From assembly GCF_011947365.2 (NCBI RefSeq), contig NZ_JAAVSH020000001.1:2048764-2091952 (forward strand): a DNA stretch of 43,189 nucleotides, given 5' to 3'. This document shows, piece after piece, positions 1-9,124 of the stretch. Position 1 is the first letter of the stretch. Each line of letters begins with the position of its first letter. The notes beneath the pieces are model-generated. The model searched no databases, was not told the origin of the DNA, and saw only the letters and a program-made list of their open reading frames with translations. This DNA comes from an endosymbiont of Lamellibrachia barhami. GTDB lineage: Bacteria > Pseudomonadota > Gammaproteobacteria > Chromatiales > Chromatiaceae. The position numbers were made by a program, and so were the translations under genes.

Positions 1-71
1 TTGTTGTGCTTCGTTCAGTTACGTATTGCTCTTGAGGAAGGCCAGACAGTCAGCCAAATAAGCGCCCCCGT

Positions 72-596
72 TCATAGATCACCCGGAGCAGCAATCTTTC
101 TGTCGGGAGAGACCACCGCAGTCCCAGAATACTCAGCGCCAGCCATCACTTTTCTGGAACACGCGGTAGTGGCGGATGCAGGTTTGACGATATAGGGCTT
201 GATCATCAGATCTTGACCTCCAGCTCTTTCCAGTTCTTGAGTCTTCCCGTAACCATCTCTGAGTTGCGTTTTGGAGAGCCGGGTCACCGGGTTACGAATA
301 TTGACCACTGCGGCAATAGCGTCTTTGCCGATCATCACCGCATGAACGCCCTGCTCCAGCGCACTGGGGTCGACCATGCGGGCGACTCCACCCAGCTCAC
401 ACGTATCCCAGGTGGCACACTGCTCGCCACCCAGGCTTTCGCTATCATCATTTATCTTGAATGAGGATCCCACGTAGATCTTGTCGGCATCGGATATGAA
501 TTTTCCGATCGTGGAGGAACCTTCGTAGTTGATGGTGCCTGCCATAACGAAAAAGCTGGCGAATAACCCAATTAACGCTAACAATCCTCTTTTCAT
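72..596 (-). pseudogene. PstS-like phosphate/anion-binding protein, frameshifted
   Basis: This resembles the small periplasmic phosphate-binding (PBP-like) proteins of PstS type. It starts with a signal peptide (MKRGLLALIGLFASFFVMAG) and then the family's INYEGSSTIGKF, GGEQCAT and IGKDAIAAVVN blocks. The start at 596 is preceded by GGAGAGGA; an upstream in-frame ATG at 668 has no such site and would bury the signal peptide. The gene looks damaged. Around 225-256 the current frame reads LRDGYGKTQELERAGG, while the +1 frame reads EMVTGRLKNWKEL, the conserved family motif. A 2-base loss followed by a 1-base loss therefore scrambled about 11 residues and then restored the frame. It also stops after about 174 residues, whereas the family is usually nearer 250-280. 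Sequencing error is an alternative explanation. Confidence 0.7.
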
Positions 597-706
597 CTTG
601 TCCTCTCCGCGCATAAATCGCGTTATATTCCCAGAAATCTTAGGAGGTGTATCGGCTATACCCACCATAACTTTAGGGACAAATACAGCGTGATCACACT
701 AGCGGA

Positions 707-3700
707 TTATTTCCCAGGCAGGGTGAAATTGCTTACCAGCTCCACCAGCCGCTTGGCTTGGTCATCGAGGGATTGACTGGCCGCCGAAGTCTCCTCACTC
801 AGCGCCGCATTCTGTTGCGTGCTGTCGTCCAGCTGGATGACTGCCTGGTTTACCTGCCGAATGCCCTCCGCCTGCTCCGAACTGGCAGCTGCAATCTCAG
901 AGACCACATCACCGACCTTTGTCATGGCGTCAATCATCTCTCTCAGGGTCTCCCCTGATTTGTTGACCAGATCGGAGCCTGTCGCCACTTTTTCTTCACT
1001 GTCCTTGATCAACGTCTTTATCTCCCCGGCAGCAGTGGCACTGCGTTGCGCCAGGTTTCTCACCTCGGCCGCCACCACGGCAAAACCACGCCCCTTTTCT
1101 CCTGCACGCGCCGCCTCCACCGAAGCGTTGAGTGCCAGTAGATTGGTCTGGAAGGCGATCTCATCGATAACCCCAATGATGTTGGCGATCTTACTGCTTG
1201 ACTGGCTGATCTCTTCCATCGCCTGGACAGTCTGGGTCACCACCACGCCACCCTGTTCTCCGACACTCCTGCCCGCAATTGCCAATTGATTGGCGACAGA
1301 GGCGTTTTCTGCATTTTGCTGTACCGTGCTGGTCAACTCCTCCATGCTGGCAGCAGTCTCTTCCAGGCTTGAAGCCTGTGTCTCTGCACGCCGGGACATC
1401 TCCGTGCTACCGGAGGCAATCTCAGAGGTGGATTGGGTGATGGCGTCGGCGGAGGATTGAATCTCCTGAACCATGTTTCTGAGCTTGTCCACCGTCCGGT
1501 TTGCCGCTTCAGACAAACGCCCAAAAGCCCCCTCACTCTCTTCACTGAGTTTACGGGTCAGATCACCATCGGAAAGAGAACCGAGGACCGCTTCCATCTC
1601 TGAAACACTCTCAGCTACAACTTGGGTAAGTCTGTTGATACCTGTACCAAGGCTCCTCATGAATCCATGCTTGCCTTCAAGATCGATGTGCTGTTGTAGC
1701 TCTCCCTGCACCACGCCTTCCACCACAGCGGCCACTTCCTCTTCAACCTGAACCTGTTCGGTAACATCACTCCATTCGGTCGCAGTACCCTGTCGCTCCC
1801 CCTCATCATCCATGACCGGGCTGCTTGCAATATCAAAGATGCGACTGCCGAGGTTGATCCGGGATCGGTCTGTAGTGGTCAACTGGTCAAGTAACTGGCG
1901 TTGCTGCTCAGGATGTTTGTGGAAGCGGTCGATACTTGTGCCAATGATAGCCTCGGCGGAAAAATCAGAGATCTCCGTCAGGATCTCCTTCTCAATATCA
2001 TGGAACAGTTTCTGCGCAGCTCTGTTGATGTAGATGATGTTGTGATCCCTGTCCGCAACCATCACGCTGCTGGAGACATTGTCTAGCGCCGTCTGGATCC
2101 GCAGGGCCTCGTCTGCCCGGCGTTCGGCCTCTGTGATATCGAAGCCGAGCTTGATCTGCATCGCCTTCAGGCCGCGCAGCACATTGCTGATCTCATCTTC
2201 CGATGTCGGTTCAATCCTGTTGTGATATTCACCGGAACTGATACGGCGAAATATCTTCAGCGTCTCCTGGAGTGGAATGGCCACACTTCTGCGCAGCAGG
2301 ATATAGCTGATGAGGATTGTGGCAAGCACGATGAACAGCGCTGCACCCACTGCGAAATATACAACCTTCATTGCCTCCTGTTCACGCAAACTCAGGCCCG
2401 CATAGATCTGCTCGACGCCGATATCGAACAGTTGCAAAAGACCATCTATTCCCTGCACCGATCGGTTGGAGAAATCCTCCGGCGTGACGCCGGACTCCTC
2501 TCCGGTCAACACCTTGTTCGCCATGAGCTCCTGCATTGCCGGCAGGAGTCCGGAGGAGGCGTATTTGTACTCACCAAAAGGTGACGTTGTTTTCTCTTCC
2601 AACCCGGGGGTGTTCGCTGTCGTCTCCTCCAGCAATCTTCTGGAACGCTCATCCAGGATCGTCAAACTGTAAAAAGTATTGGTCAGTCCGGATTCACTCT
2701 CTTCATCCAACTCCCCACTTGCCTGCAGTGCCGTTACGATGGATTGAGATTGACTTAGAAAATCCGCCATCTGCGGCAGCAGTTCGATGAGCAGGATGCT
2801 CCAATTCTGCGTGTTCACATTTGGATCCTGCTTCAGCCCGGAATGCTTGCCCAGCAGGCGGAACATCTGCATCAGGTCAGACTGAAGTTCAGTATGCAGG
2901 AAGACATTCTCGGCCGGGCCATGATCTCTATACCCTTCGCGAATCTCTTCCCAGTAACTTTCGAGCCCCTCCAGATTTTCCTCCAACTGGAAGCGGTTCT
3001 GATGTTGCCCCACAAGTTGCCGGATCCTGACGAGATCATCCGAAATCTGATTACCCAGCGCATCAAGGCCCTCACCGGTCCCACCATCGCCAGCCAGCAA
3101 CGCAGTACTTTGGCTGCGGTGGTCCGCGATGTGGCGCAGGGTCTGCTTCAGGTACGTCAGGTGTTCCACGCCGAGCTGTTCCGTCTCCACAACTTGCAGC
3201 CCCTGCCATCTGTCCAGAATCAAAACGGAAGCAAACAGGATCACCGCAATAACGGGAATGGCCGAAACCACCATCAGCTTCTTCAAAATACTAAAGCGGC
3301 GAAACAGGTTGAGCCGATCACGCCAGGGTGAGCGGATTACACTACCCTCGCGCAGGCCGACCTTGCCTTCCGCCGCCAATTTGTAGACGGTTTCCGCTGC
3401 CGAGATCTGCTCGCGGCTGGGTTTGTTGCGTACCGAAAGATAACCGGCAATCTCACCCGCTTCAAAAATGGGTGCCACGTTGGCTTCCACCCAGTAGAAG
3501 TCACCGTTTTTACAACGGTTTTTTACAATTCCCGTCCAGGGACGCCCCGCCTTGAGGGTCTGCCACAGATCCCCGAACGCGCCAGCAGGCACATCCGGAT
3601 GGCGCACGATGTTGTGATTTTTCCCAATCATCTCAGCTTCAGTGAAGCCACTGATATCGATAAAATCCTGGTTGGCAAAGGTGATGATTCCCTTCAAATC

Positions 3701-3772
3701 TGTCTTGGAGACGATCGTCTGACCGTCTCGCATGACCTGCTCGTTATCAGTAACTGGAAGATTGACCTTCAT
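707..3772 (-). CDS. Methyl-accepting chemotaxis protein with two PAS domains
   Basis: A 1021-residue chemoreceptor that should signal to CheA/CheW. Order: an Aer-type PAS at about 15-125 ([30 protein letters not shown]); a first membrane segment near 165-187; a helical sensor region of about 280 residues whose early part ([15 protein letters not shown]) resembles nitrate/nitrite-sensing NIT-like domains; a second membrane segment near 470-495; HAMP (about 495-550); a second PAS (about 560-680); and the coiled-coil signalling domain with the hairpin tip [20 protein letters not shown] near 880. No C-terminal NWETF-like CheR tether is seen; it ends in NFTLPGK. With PAS domains on both sides of the membrane spans it may sense redox or energy state as well as an external ligand; the ligand is unknown. 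It is transcribed alone. Confidence 0.93.
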   Translation of the reverse strand: MKVNLPVTDNEQVMRDGQTIVSKTDLKGIITFANQDFIDISGFTEAEMIGKNHNIVRHPDVPAGAFGDLWQTLKAGRPWTGIVKNRCKNGDFYWVEANVAPIFEAGEIAGYLSVRNKPSREQISAAETVYKLAAEGKVGLREGSVIRSPWRDRLNLFRRFSILKKLMVVSAIPVIAVILFASVLILDRWQGLQVVETEQLGVEHLTYLKQTLRHIADHRSQSTALLAGDGGTGEGLDALGNQISDDLVRIRQLVGQHQNRFQLEENLEGLESYWEEIREGYRDHGPAENVFLHTELQSDLMQMFRLLGKHSGLKQDPNVNTQNWSILLIELLPQMADFLSQSQSIVTALQASGELDEESESGLTNTFYSLTILDERSRRLLEETTANTPGLEEKTTSPFGEYKYASSGLLPAMQELMANKVLTGEESGVTPEDFSNRSVQGIDGLLQLFDIGVEQIYAGLSLREQEAMKVVYFAVGAALFIVLATILISYILLRRSVAIPLQETLKIFRRISSGEYHNRIEPTSEDEISNVLRGLKAMQIKLGFDITEAERRADEALRIQTALDNVSSSVMVADRDHNIIYINRAAQKLFHDIEKEILTEISDFSAEAIIGTSIDRFHKHPEQQRQLLDQLTTTDRSRINLGSRIFDIASSPVMDDEGERQGTATEWSDVTEQVQVEEEVAAVVEGVVQGELQQHIDLEGKHGFMRSLGTGINRLTQVVAESVSEMEAVLGSLSDGDLTRKLSEESEGAFGRLSEAANRTVDKLRNMVQEIQSSADAITQSTSEIASGSTEMSRRAETQASSLEETAASMEELTSTVQQNAENASVANQLAIAGRSVGEQGGVVVTQTVQAMEEISQSSSKIANIIGVIDEIAFQTNLLALNASVEAARAGEKGRGFAVVAAEVRNLAQRSATAAGEIKTLIKDSEEKVATGSDLVNKSGETLREMIDAMTKVGDVVSEIAAASSEQAEGIRQVNQAVIQLDDSTQQNAALSEETSAASQSLDDQAKRLVELVSNFTLPGK

Positions 3773-3917
3773 GCGACGCTTCTTTTTAGTAAAAACCGGA
3801 CAACTGAGGGGTTTAGCGTCAATAGGGGGGGGAACTTGAGACCTTCTCGATATTTGACAGCGTGTTTCGTGTCACCAAGTCAGCGCAACAACCCACACTG
3901 TTTTATACTCACTCGCT

Positions 3918-4190
3918 ATGAGTCAAAAACATTCACGCATTCTGCATGCGATTCTCCAGGGGCCTGCCGGCGGCAATATCCATTGGCGGGATATTGAATC
4001 ACTGCTGCGACATCTTGGAGCCGACATCCAGGCAGGCCACGGTGCACGCATGCGAATTATCCTGAATGGAGTGGAAGGCACTTTGCATCGTCCCCACCAC
4101 AGCAGCACATACAGCAAGCAGGATATCCACCACCTGCGTGACTACCTCATCTCTGCTGGCATGGATATGTCAGCTTTGAATAATGAATAA
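3918..4190 (+). CDS. HicA-like (YcfA family) small protein, solitary
   Basis: A 90-residue protein resembling HicA-type mRNA interferases, which have a double-stranded-RNA-binding-like fold. The family pattern is recognisable: a helix with HWRDIESLLRHLGA, a glycine turn with GHGARMRIILNG, then TLHRPHHS carrying the candidate catalytic histidine, and a C-terminal helix (HHLRDYLISAGMD). Classical HicA is followed by hicB, but none is present here: the next genes lie on the other strand. It may be an orphan toxin-like domain, or one of the widespread solitary YcfA-like proteins with another role. No strong ribosome-binding site is seen; a TTTATACT box lies about 15 bases upstream of the ATG. Confidence 0.7.
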   Translation: MSQKHSRILHAILQGPAGGNIHWRDIESLLRHLGADIQAGHGARMRIILNGVEGTLHRPHHSSTYSKQDIHHLRDYLISAGMDMSALNNE

Positions 4191-4219
4191 TCCGGGGCAG
4201 ACTTGTTTGTGATTAGTCA

Positions 4220-4510
4220 TCATTCGACAAGTCTACTCTTTGCGGCTTTGTAGGCCCGGTTTCTCTCGCGTTTGCCCACGGAGAGGACAAGGACAACGAC
4301 ATCTCCCTGATCTACGTGATAGACCAGCCGGTAACCTGAGCCACGCTGTTTGATCTTGTAACAATCTGGCATTCCAGACAGTCTGGCGGCAGGGCGGATA
4401 GGGCTTTCGAGGACTTTCTCAAGTTTGTTTTTGAGTGGCCTCCGAATGCTTTGATCGAGAGCGTGCCACTCGGCCAGCGCCTCTGGCATGAATCTTAGTT
4501 CATAGGTCAT
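4220..4510 (-). CDS. RelE/ParE-family toxin
   Basis: A type II toxin-antitoxin toxin of RelE superfamily size (about 96 residues), predicted to cleave mRNA on the ribosome. Family features are MTYELRFMPEALAEWHALD at the N-terminus, a helix with KNKLEKVLESP, the core CYKIKQRGSGYRLVYHV and the final strand VVVLVLSVGKRERN, with basic residues K, R and R in the expected active-site strands. The start at 4510 is chosen because its ATG overlaps the last 11 bases of the upstream antitoxin gene, a typical translational coupling. A longer in-frame start at 4540 would lie wholly inside the antitoxin gene and adds residues foreign to the family. Confidence 0.88.
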   Translation of the reverse strand: MTYELRFMPEALAEWHALDQSIRRPLKNKLEKVLESPIRPAARLSGMPDCYKIKQRGSGYRLVYHVDQGDVVVLVLSVGKRERNRAYKAAKSRLVE

Positions 4511-4754
4511 CCAACGAAACCGCAATGGCCTCATCAGCACGACTCAAGCGCTCACGGGCGATGGTAGCAAGTTCGATATCGTCCAGGCGCCCCACCATCT
4601 CTTCAAAGAGTTCGGCTGGTACGCAATAGAACTCGGGTGTATCGCGGTTGAGCACAGCCACAGGCCCACCGTGCCCCGCCGAGACAAACTTGGAGGGATT
4701 GCGCTTTAGTTCAGAAATTGAGCCGACAACATCGGCAAAAATTGCGTGTGGCAT
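4500..4754 (-). CDS. Phd/YefM/RelB-like antitoxin
   Basis: An 84-residue antitoxin paired with the RelE-like toxin directly downstream. The N-terminal part (VVGSISELKRNPSKFVSAG, PVAVLNRDTPEFYCVPAELF) is the Phd/YefM fold that dimerises and binds operator DNA. The C-terminal tail, rich in acidic residues (DDIELATIARERLSRADE), would wrap and neutralise the toxin. AAGGCG lies just upstream of the start and is a fair ribosome-binding site. Antitoxin first with the toxin overlapping by 11 bases is the standard RelBE order. Autorepression by the complex is expected, but no clear operator palindrome was identified. Confidence 0.87.
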   Translation of the reverse strand: MPHAIFADVVGSISELKRNPSKFVSAGHGGPVAVLNRDTPEFYCVPAELFEEMVGRLDDIELATIARERLSRADEAIAVSLDDL

Positions 4755-4784
4755 GATTTCGCCTTTTGGCTAAAGAGTCTTCGA

Positions 4785-4872
4785 AAGAAGTGTAGAAGGG
4801 ATCACTAAAGAGGTCAATAAAGAGGTCGCTAAAGGGCGCTTTAAAGCGGTCTTAAGCGGTCTTAAGCGGAGT
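4785..4872. repeat. Degenerate short tandem repeats (about 10-12 nt)
   Basis: The + strand shows repeated blocks of the type (C)TAAAGAGGTC (three diverging copies) passing into (C)TTAAGCGGTC (two copies plus a partial one). The copies differ by substitutions and small indels. The tract sits between the relB-like promoter and a decayed coding fragment, and could be slippage debris or an iterated binding site. Confidence 0.6.
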
Positions 4873-5173
4873 TTAGTCACCGGTAACTGGTTTTTCTGGC
4901 TCATCTTTCGGTTTTTGGGTGACAGGATTGTAGCGCCAGAACGGATCGCGCAATTTTGAGTTTTTCCAGATTGGCTCTTCATTGGCGGCAAGGTAGTCCT
5001 CAAAATCCTGATTGCGCCGATAGCACCTGGGGAGCTACGTATCTCCTCATGAACCGTCTGATGCCAAGAAAAGACTTACCAGATCCTTGCATCATTTCGG
5101 CTGCAACCCGACCGAGGCTCCAACCGGGCAGATGGCTGGGGTTTATTTTGGCGTCCAACAAAAAGTTCCCAAG
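4873..5173 (-). pseudogene. Decayed coding fragment, family not recognised
   Basis: No intact gene is present, but two minus-strand frames look protein-coding and meet end to end. From 5173 one frame reads LLDAKINPSHLPGW, then SLGRVAAEMMQGSGKSFLG and IRRFMRRYVAP, closing at 5000. The next frame takes over near 5034 with CYRRNQDFEDYLAANEEPIW, then KNSKLRDPFWRYNP, and stops at 4873. The amino-acid composition (acidic and aromatic residues, balanced K/R) is more protein-like than the other frames. I infer a gene remnant that lost its 5' end and suffered one frameshift. It lies beyond the 3' end of a tRNA gene, a common site for integrated elements, but shows no recognisable integrase motif. Confidence 0.4.
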
Positions 5174-5447
5174 TCATCAATTTAGATGACTGAGATGAGC
5201 ACGCAAGTGAATAGTACGGAAAACGACGCGGCAGCAGCTTAGTAAGGTGCACTGTGTTCCCAGCCCCATCACGGTGTGGAATCAAAGCGATTTAGGGGGA
5301 TCTTGAGTTAAAACACTAGACATTAGGAAGGCATTAGGAAGGCATTAGGAAGGCATTAGGAAGGCATTAGACTGTCGCATCCTATTAACAGTCATTATTA
5401 ATTCCGGGAACTTTCCATGTAACGAATTGTTTTTTTATAAACAAAAA
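5174..5447. other. Gene-poor stretch between decayed fragment and tRNA
   Basis: Apart from the 11-bp tandem repeat described separately, nothing convincing was found here. Together with 4755-5173 this makes almost 700 bases with no intact gene, fitting a degraded accessory islet. Confidence 0.5.
5321..5370. repeat. 11-bp perfect tandem repeat, 4.5 copies
   Basis: The unit CATTAGGAAGG is repeated four times without a mismatch (5321, 5332, 5343, 5354), followed by a partial CATTAG. The 11-bp period is close to one helical turn. Perfect identity points to recent slippage expansion. It is too short and spacer-less for a CRISPR array. Confidence 0.95.
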
Positions 5448-5524
5448 TGGCGCGCCCGACAGGAGTTGAACCTGTGACCACCGCCTTCGGAGGGCGGTAC
5501 TCTATCCAGCTGAGCTACGGGCGC
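5448..5524 (-). tRNA. tRNA-Arg (anticodon CCG)
   Basis: The minus strand folds as a 77-base tRNA. The acceptor stem GCGCCCG pairs with CGGGCGC, followed by discriminator G and an encoded CCA at 5448-5450. The D arm contains AGCTCAGCTGGATAGAG. The anticodon stem CCGCC/GGCGG closes the loop CTCCGAA with anticodon CCG (reads CGG). The T arm has GGTTCAACTCC. All arms pair normally. Confidence 0.97.
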
Positions 5525-5665
5525 GAAGATCGCGTATTTTACCCGCCCCCCAAGTGTGCGTCTATGCCGGTTCGCGCTTTTCTCTTCCTGCCTGTATAAT
5601 CCGCTGATTTACTAATACTGGGCTCGCGACAGCGGACCATTGATTGAATCCTTTTGTGGAGGAAG

Positions 5666-6169
5666 ATGCCTGTGAATAAGTTTGCCGCCCCTATGAGTAT
5701 TGCGCTGGCTGGCGCCATGGCCCTGGTTTCCGCGAACCAGGTAATGGCTGATGACCGTGATGATGTGCTGTCCCGGATCAAGCCGGTCGGTACAGTTGCC
5801 ATTGAGGGACAGCCTGCACCGGCTGCTGCCTCAGCTCCAGTCGCTGCTGCTCCGGCGGCTACACCAGCTCCTGCTGCCCCGGCACCCGCCCCAGTAGCGG
5901 CTCCCGCACCGGCTGCCGGTGGATCTGAGGGCGCCGCTCTCTATGCCGCCAAAGGCTGTGCAGGCTGTCATGGGGCAGATGGCAAAACGACCATAATGCC
6001 GATCTACCCCACGCTGGCCGGACAGAGTCCTGCCTACCTCGTAGCGCAGATGAAGGACATCAAGAACGGCGCCCGTAACAACGGCCAGTCGATCATCATG
6101 AAGGGAATCATTGCAGGTGTCTCTGATACCGAAATAGAGACCATTGCAGATTGGCTGAGCAATCAGTAA
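5666..6169 (+). CDS. Periplasmic cytochrome c (c553/c4-like) with Ala-Pro linker
   Basis: A monohaem c-type cytochrome of 167 residues, probably shuttling electrons in the periplasm. A signal peptide (MNKFAAPMSIALAGAMALVS, ending QVMA/DD) is followed by a 40-residue spacer rich in Ala and Pro and then the haem domain. CAGCH at about 98-102 binds haem; the YPTLAGQSPAYLVAQMKDIK block and the later Met of IIMKG are typical of the c4/c553 family and would supply the axial ligand. The ATG at 5666 follows GGAGGA closely; GTG at 5672 is an alternative, and a TTG at 5654 is unlikely. The linker suggests the haem domain reaches out from a membrane-held or complex-bound N-terminus. It is a single-gene unit closed by the palindrome at 6192. 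Confidence 0.92.
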   Translation: MPVNKFAAPMSIALAGAMALVSANQVMADDRDDVLSRIKPVGTVAIEGQPAPAAASAPVAAAPAATPAPAAPAPAPVAAPAPAAGGSEGAALYAAKGCAGCHGADGKTTIMPIYPTLAGQSPAYLVAQMKDIKNGARNNGQSIIMKGIIAGVSDTEIETIADWLSNQ

Positions 6170-6191
6170 GCCTGACTTAGCTAGCACACAA

Positions 6192-6221
6192 GGGCTCGGA
6201 GTCAAATTTGACTCCGAGCCC
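6192..6221. terminator. Bidirectional terminator between cytochrome c and rep
   Basis: A 30-base perfect palindrome (GGGCTCGGAGTCAAA and its complement) lies between two convergent genes. The + strand continues CCTTTCT, so the T-tract is short, but position and stem strength suit a shared terminator. Confidence 0.8.
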
Positions 6222-6230
6222 CTTTCTGAC

Positions 6231-8237
6231 TCACGAGAGCATCGACTTGAGATTGGCCAGATGTGCGCTGCCGCGCTCCTGCTTCTCCTCTTTCGACAGC
6301 TTGCTCTTCTTGCCCTCCCACACCAGATCGTCTTCCGGCAGTTCCTGCAGAAAACGGCTGGGTTCGCAACGGATGATCTCTCCGAAGCGTTTGCGTTTCG
6401 CCGCATAGGTCATGGTCAGACTGCGCTGGGCGCGGGTGATGCCGACGTAGGCGAGACGCCGCTCCTCTTCGATGTTCTCATCCTCGATGCTGGTACGGTG
6501 GGGCAGCAGCTCCTCCTCCATGCCGACCAGAAAGACGTGAGGGAACTCCAGCCCCTTGGCCGCGTGCAGCGTCATCAGATGGACCTGCTCACCCACCTCC
6601 TCTTCATTCTGGCGCTCCAGCACATCCATCAGGGTCAGATGGTTGACCATCTCCGCCAGGGTCTTCTCCTGCAGCTCGCCATTCTGCAGGGCATTGAGCC
6701 ACTCCAGCAGATCGTTGACGTTACCCATGCGCCTTTCACTCACCGCATCACTGCTGCTGTTCTCCCGCACCCAATCCTCGTACTGAATTTCCAGGATCAG
6801 ACTGCGAATCACCTTCACCGGGTTTTCGTTTTCGGCACGACGGGCAAAGTGATCGATCATCTGCGAGAAGCGTTGCAGACGTTCCAGCGGCCGGCTCGAA
6901 AGCTGGGTCTGCAAACCCAGTTCATCACAGGCGGCCAACATACCGACCTCCCGCTGCTGGGCGTAACCACCCAACTTTTCCAGGGTGGAGGGACCTATCT
7001 CCCGGCGCGGCGTGTTGACGATACGCAGAAAGGCGGTGTCGTCATCCGGATTCGCCAGCAGCCGCAGATAGGCCATCGCATCCTTCACCTCGGTACGGGA
7101 GAAGAAGGAGGTGCCACCACTGAGAAAATAGGGGATGTTGTGGGTGCGCAGCGCTTTTTCAAAGACACGCGCCTGGTGGTTGCCACGATAGAGAATCGCG
7201 TAGTCGCCATAGTTGCAGCGGCTGGTGAATTTGTGGTGCAGGATCTCAGAAACCACTCGTTCAGCTTCATGCTCCTCACTGCGGCACTCCAGTACCCGCA
7301 GCGGGTCTCCCGGTCCCAGCTCACACCAGAGCCGCTTCTCGAAGACGTGGGGATTATTGGCGATCAGATGGTTCGCCGCCTTCAGGATGCGGCCGCTGGA
7401 GCGGTAGTTCTGTTCCAGCTTGGTGACCTTGAGGATCGGAAAATCCGCCTTCAACTGCGCCAGGTTCTCCGGCCGGGCACCACGCCAGGCGTAAATCGAC
7501 TGGTCATCATCGCCAACCACAGTGAACCTCGCCCGCACACCCACCAACTGTTTGACCAGCTCATACTGGGCCAGATTGGTGTCCTGATACTCGTCCACCA
7601 GCAGATAGCGGATGCGGTTCTGCCACTCGTCAAGGGCATCCGGATGATCCCGGAAAAGCTGTACCGGCAACAGGATCAAGTCATCGAAATCAACTGCGTT
7701 ATAGGCCTTTAGATGACGCTGATACTCGGCAAAGAGCCGCGCATTGCCTGCTTCCAGGTCGTCTTCCGCCTGACTGAGCGCGGCTTCCGAACTGACCAGA
7801 TCATTCTTCCAGTCCGAGATACGCCACTGGGCGCTGGAGACCACCGCCTCGTCACCGCTGTTCTGACGCTTCAGCAGATCCTTGAGCAGGGTGGCGCTGT
7901 CCTGATCGTCGAAGATGGAGAAGCCGGGTTTGTAACCGAGCCGCTTCAGCTCCCGGCGCAGTATATTCAGTCCCAAGGTATGGAAGGTGGAGATGTTCAC
8001 CCCGCTGCCCGCTTTACCGCCCAACTGCTTGCCCACACGCGCTTTCATCTCCCGCGCCGCCTTGTTGGTGAAGGTGACGGCGGTGATGTTGCGCAGATTG
8101 TAGCCGCACTGCTCCACCAGGTGTGCGATCTTGGTGGTGATCACCCGGGTCTTGCCACTGCCCGCTCCGGCGAGCACCAGCAGGGGACCGTCGACATATC
8201 GAACGGCATCACGTTGGCCGGGGTTCAGGTCAGACAT
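6231..8237 (-). CDS. rep: ATP-dependent DNA helicase Rep
   Basis: A 668-residue superfamily 1A helicase moving 3' to 5' on DNA and helping replication forks pass obstacles. The opening MSDLNPGQRDAVRYVDGPLL, Walker A GAGSGKT, TFTNKAAREMKARV, STFHTLGLNILRRE, DEYQDTN, GDDDQSIYAWRGA, QNYRSSGRIL, LMTLHAAKGLEF and VGITRAQRSL give the UvrD/Rep motif series in order. NISTFHTLGLNI and the overall length favour Rep over UvrD. I take the start at 8237, where the family's N-terminus begins; an upstream ATG at 8306 adds 23 unrelated residues. It is transcribed divergently from the LOG-family gene. Confidence 0.95.
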   Translation of the reverse strand: MSDLNPGQRDAVRYVDGPLLVLAGAGSGKTRVITTKIAHLVEQCGYNLRNITAVTFTNKAAREMKARVGKQLGGKAGSGVNISTFHTLGLNILRRELKRLGYKPGFSIFDDQDSATLLKDLLKRQNSGDEAVVSSAQWRISDWKNDLVSSEAALSQAEDDLEAGNARLFAEYQRHLKAYNAVDFDDLILLPVQLFRDHPDALDEWQNRIRYLLVDEYQDTNLAQYELVKQLVGVRARFTVVGDDDQSIYAWRGARPENLAQLKADFPILKVTKLEQNYRSSGRILKAANHLIANNPHVFEKRLWCELGPGDPLRVLECRSEEHEAERVVSEILHHKFTSRCNYGDYAILYRGNHQARVFEKALRTHNIPYFLSGGTSFFSRTEVKDAMAYLRLLANPDDDTAFLRIVNTPRREIGPSTLEKLGGYAQQREVGMLAACDELGLQTQLSSRPLERLQRFSQMIDHFARRAENENPVKVIRSLILEIQYEDWVRENSSSDAVSERRMGNVNDLLEWLNALQNGELQEKTLAEMVNHLTLMDVLERQNEEEVGEQVHLMTLHAAKGLEFPHVFLVGMEEELLPHRTSIEDENIEEERRLAYVGITRAQRSLTMTYAAKRKRFGEIIRCEPSRFLQELPEDDLVWEGKKSKLSKEEKQERGSAHLANLKSMLS

Positions 8238-8379
8238 CTTGTTGCCAGGAAGTTTAGCGCTGTGTGGGCGAGAAGAGTACGCAGAGCATTTTGCCATTGC
8301 AACCATTCAAGCATCTGTTTCGTGGCCTTGATATGATGGATGCGTCCCTCCTTTCCACTATCTAGATATCGAGCAAGTC

Positions 8380-9106
8380 ATGAGCATCCAGATCAAAGAC
8401 CGGCGTTCCACGACCCGGCCACTGGCGGAAAAACAGCTGACCCGTGAATCCTGGCGGGTTTTTCAAATCATGGCCGAATTCGTGGAAGGATTCGAGCAGT
8501 TGGGACAGATCCGGCCCTCGGTGAGTTTCTTCGGCTCCGCCCGGACCCCCCCGCAGCCACCCGAACTATGCCCTGGCGGAAGAGATTGCACGACGCCTCT
8601 CCGACAGCGGCTTCTCGGTAGTCAGCGGTGGCGGCCCCGGCATCATGGAGGCAGCCAACAAAGGGGCTTTCGAGGGGAAATCAACCAGTATCGGCCTGAA
8701 CATCCAGCTTCCGATGGAGCAGGTGGGCAACCCCTATCAGGATATCTCCCTCAACTTCAAACACTTTTTCTCCAGAAAGGTGATGTTCGTAAAATACGCT
8801 TCCGCCTATGTGGTCATGCCCGGCGGCTTCGGCACCCTGGATGAGATGGCGGAGATCCTGACCCTGGTGCAGACCCGCAAGACCAGGGAGATCCCGATTA
8901 TCCTGGTGGATGACAAATTCTGGCGGGGTTTGCTGGATTGGTTCCGCGGCTCACTTTGTGAAGCCGGTACCATTTCACCCTCCGACCTCGATCTGGTGCA
9001 GGTCTGTAACGAGCCGCAAGAGGTGGTGGATGCTATCTTTGCGCACTACGAGAGCCGTGGCTTCGAACCTTCAGCGGAAGAGCAGGAGATGCTGCTTGAA
9101 CTTTAG
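8380..9106 (+). pseudogene. LOG-family (TIGR00730) protein with +1 frameshift
   Basis: Encodes a LOG/YvdD-type Rossmann protein. Relatives are nucleoside-5'-monophosphate phosphoribohydrolases that make free cytokinin bases, or are annotated only as LOG family. The first frame gives RPSVSFFGSARTP and then derails. The next frame carries SHPNYALAEEIARRLSDSG, SGGGPGIMEAANKGAF and MPGGFGTLDEMAEI (the PGGxGTxxE catalytic motif), ending in EMLLEL. The two halves join at a run of seven C (8546-8552), so one extra C explains the break. Repaired, it is about 242 residues, normal for the family. Either a pseudogene, a sequencing error or, less likely, a slippery tract. It heads a run with DUF2782 and the TRAP genes. 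Confidence 0.85.
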
Positions 9107-9124
9107 GCTCCTTAGGAGATGACA

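Noticed and set aside
3773-3917. Riboswitch or leader upstream of the chemoreceptor
   Set aside because: Neither strand shows a conserved riboswitch core, only a G-rich run near 3826-3833.
5321-5370. CRISPR array
   Set aside because: The 11-bp units are contiguous with no spacers; no cas gene is in the window.
6261-7712. 483-codon open frame on the + strand opposite rep
   Set aside because: It lies wholly inside the clearly conserved rep gene; its composition (His/Gln-rich) reflects the opposite strand of a GC-rich gene and it has no motif.
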